This document shows positions 5,902-7,766 of a DNA stretch of 7,766 nucleotides, one piece after another. The notes beneath the pieces are model-generated. The model saw only the letters and a program-made list of their open reading frames with translations, had not been told where the DNA came from and ran no database searches. How positions within the stretch are numbered: the first letter of the stretch is position 1; the number at the start of each line of letters is the position of its first letter. Source of the DNA: Saprospiraceae bacterium. GTDB lineage: Bacteria > Bacteroidota > Bacteroidia > Chitinophagales > Saprospiraceae. The position numbers and the translations under genes are program-made. The DNA lies in NCBI GenBank assembly GCA_020528935.1, contig JAJDFU010000301.1, positions 1-7,766 on the forward strand, given 5' to 3'.

Positions 5902-6498
5902 ATGGCCGACCTCTGGGACCGCCTTCGCAACCTCTTTCGCTCCGTAGAGGAAAGCTCGCCCTCCAATCCGGCGGTGCACGAGCTCATCCGGCGCAGTGCA
6001 GACGAACAGCAGGACTACTCCTTTTGGAAGGACACCCTGGTGCGGCGTCGCCTCCAAAACTGGCTGTCCGACCAGTACGCCCTCTTCCTGGTGACGCCGG
6101 ACAACGTGGATGAGGCCCTGGATTTCCTGGATACGCCCTCCTCCAAAGGCTTTGTCGTCTATTTCTTTAAAACCCAATACAGCCAGCGGGACGTCCAGCA
6201 CTTTTTCGACTACCTCAAAGAGCGCGTGTTGGATCTCGGCTACCGCACCCAGATCTCGGACACCCGCACCTTCAGCCGCCCGAAATGGGTGGAAACCGTA
6301 GAACGCCACTACCTCAAGCCGCCGGCCCAGGGCCGCGACGAAGGCAAGTTCTACCAGGAATTCGGCAACATCACCATCGAGAACCACCTGCGCGACGAGC
6401 AGGTCCACTACCTCAAGTTCCGCGCCACCATCTACAAGGACCATCAATTTCACGAGGCCAAGACCTTCCAGCAACTCATGCAGGAAGTCCTCCTGTAA
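5902..6498 (+). CDS. conserved-looking protein of unknown function
   Basis: This is a 198-residue soluble protein with no signal peptide or membrane helix, probably cytoplasmic. I do not recognise the family. The N-terminal part (1-60) is helical and charged (MADLWDRLRNLF, then FWKDTLVRRRLQNWLSDQYA). Residues 60-120 look like an alternating alpha/beta fold (YALFLVTPDNVDEALDFLD, GFVVYFFKTQYS, then a helix with HFFDYLKERVLDLGY). Residues 121-198 are rich in aromatic and charged residues (RPKWVETVERHYLKPP, FGNITIENHL, VHYLKFRATIYKDHQF). Codon use is like that of its neighbours, and the balanced composition supports a real gene over the antisense frame at 5791-6654. The ATG at 5902 has no Shine-Dalgarno sequence, as elsewhere in the window, and sits just after a palindrome. 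It is divergent from the seven-helix protein gene; mutB follows 170 bases later on the same strand. Confidence 0.85.
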   Translation: MADLWDRLRNLFRSVEESSPSNPAVHELIRRSADEQQDYSFWKDTLVRRRLQNWLSDQYALFLVTPDNVDEALDFLDTPSSKGFVVYFFKTQYSQRDVQHFFDYLKERVLDLGYRTQISDTRTFSRPKWVETVERHYLKPPAQGRDEGKFYQEFGNITIENHLRDEQVHYLKFRATIYKDHQFHEAKTFQQLMQEVLL

Positions 6499-6668
6499 AC
6501 TGTATCCACCGGCCTTGCCTGCCGAACCGGGCCGCCAAATGCATTCGGCCGGCCCTTCACAGGCCCCGGTCTCAAGCAGCTCTCGCGCCCGCTCTTTAAA
6601 CTTCCCCTGCCATCCGCGCGCCATTCGCGGAATAAACCTTAATTTCATTGCCAAACCCGCAACGGCCT
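6499..6668 (+). other. gap before mutB, with a weak hairpin and a possible promoter
   Basis: This 170-base gap contains no gene. GGCCG (6530-6534) can pair with CGGCC (6546-6550) around an 11-base loop, but no T-run follows, so it is a poor terminator. TAATTTCA (6640-6647) partly matches the TAnnTTTG -7 element and would give a leader of about 15 bases before the mutB ATG; no TTG is seen at the right distance. The hairpin leaves it open whether mutB is also read from the upstream gene. Confidence 0.35.

Positions 6669-7766
<1,098 letters not shown>

Noticed and set aside
5791..6654. 287-codon open frame on the minus strand
   Set aside because: It is antisense to the gene at 5902-6498 and covers the divergent promoter region. 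Its composition (Val/Gly/Leu/Glu) is that of a mirror frame, and it has no recognisable domain.

Overview
The window looks like chromosomal DNA of a GC-rich member of the Bacteroidota, most plausibly a Saprospiraceae-like lineage (phylum fairly sure, family a guess). The reasons are: start codons without clear Shine-Dalgarno sequences; several short leaders preceded by elements like the Bacteroidota promoter (TTG, 17-23 bases, TAnnTTTG); barrel and OmpA-type envelope proteins typical of the phylum; and a methylmalonyl-CoA mutase whose sequence resembles Bacteroidota MutB. I see no RNA genes, CRISPR arrays, insertion sequences or phage genes.

Layout. From 50 to 3506 a minus-strand cluster reads from high to low coordinates: a barrel-only Omp85/BamA-like outer membrane protein (2277-3506), a UMF1/Atg22-type MFS transporter starting 3 bases after its stop codon (990-2273), and, after a 73-base gap holding a possible internal promoter, a TPR protein with an unrecognised C-terminal domain (50-916). 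The 340-base gap 3507-3846 has no convincing gene but holds two perfect inverted repeats (11 and 12 bp arms), each with an 18-base loop. Next on the minus strand are a secreted L-type lectin/OmpA fusion (3847-4917) and a seven-helix membrane protein resembling the sensor half of Bacteroidota AraC-type regulators but lacking the DNA-binding half (5018-5800).

At about 5800-5900 transcription diverges. This region holds a good minus-strand promoter candidate and a 9-2-9 palindrome just before a plus-strand gene of unknown function (5902-6498). After a 170-base gap, mutB begins at 6669 and runs off the window (366 codons present, about half the protein).

How the genes may work together. The barrel/MFS pair is spaced so tightly that cotranscription is very likely, and it could join an outer- and an inner-membrane step of one transport process; the substrate is unknown. 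The lectin-OmpA protein probably holds a sugar-binding domain against peptidoglycan in the envelope. mutB is a metabolic gene (succinyl-CoA/methylmalonyl-CoA interconversion) with no visible link to the envelope genes. Nothing here is clearly a new biological system; the best candidates for follow-up are the barrel/MFS/TPR cluster, the lectin-OmpA fusion, the twin stem-loops and the palindrome at 5873-5892.
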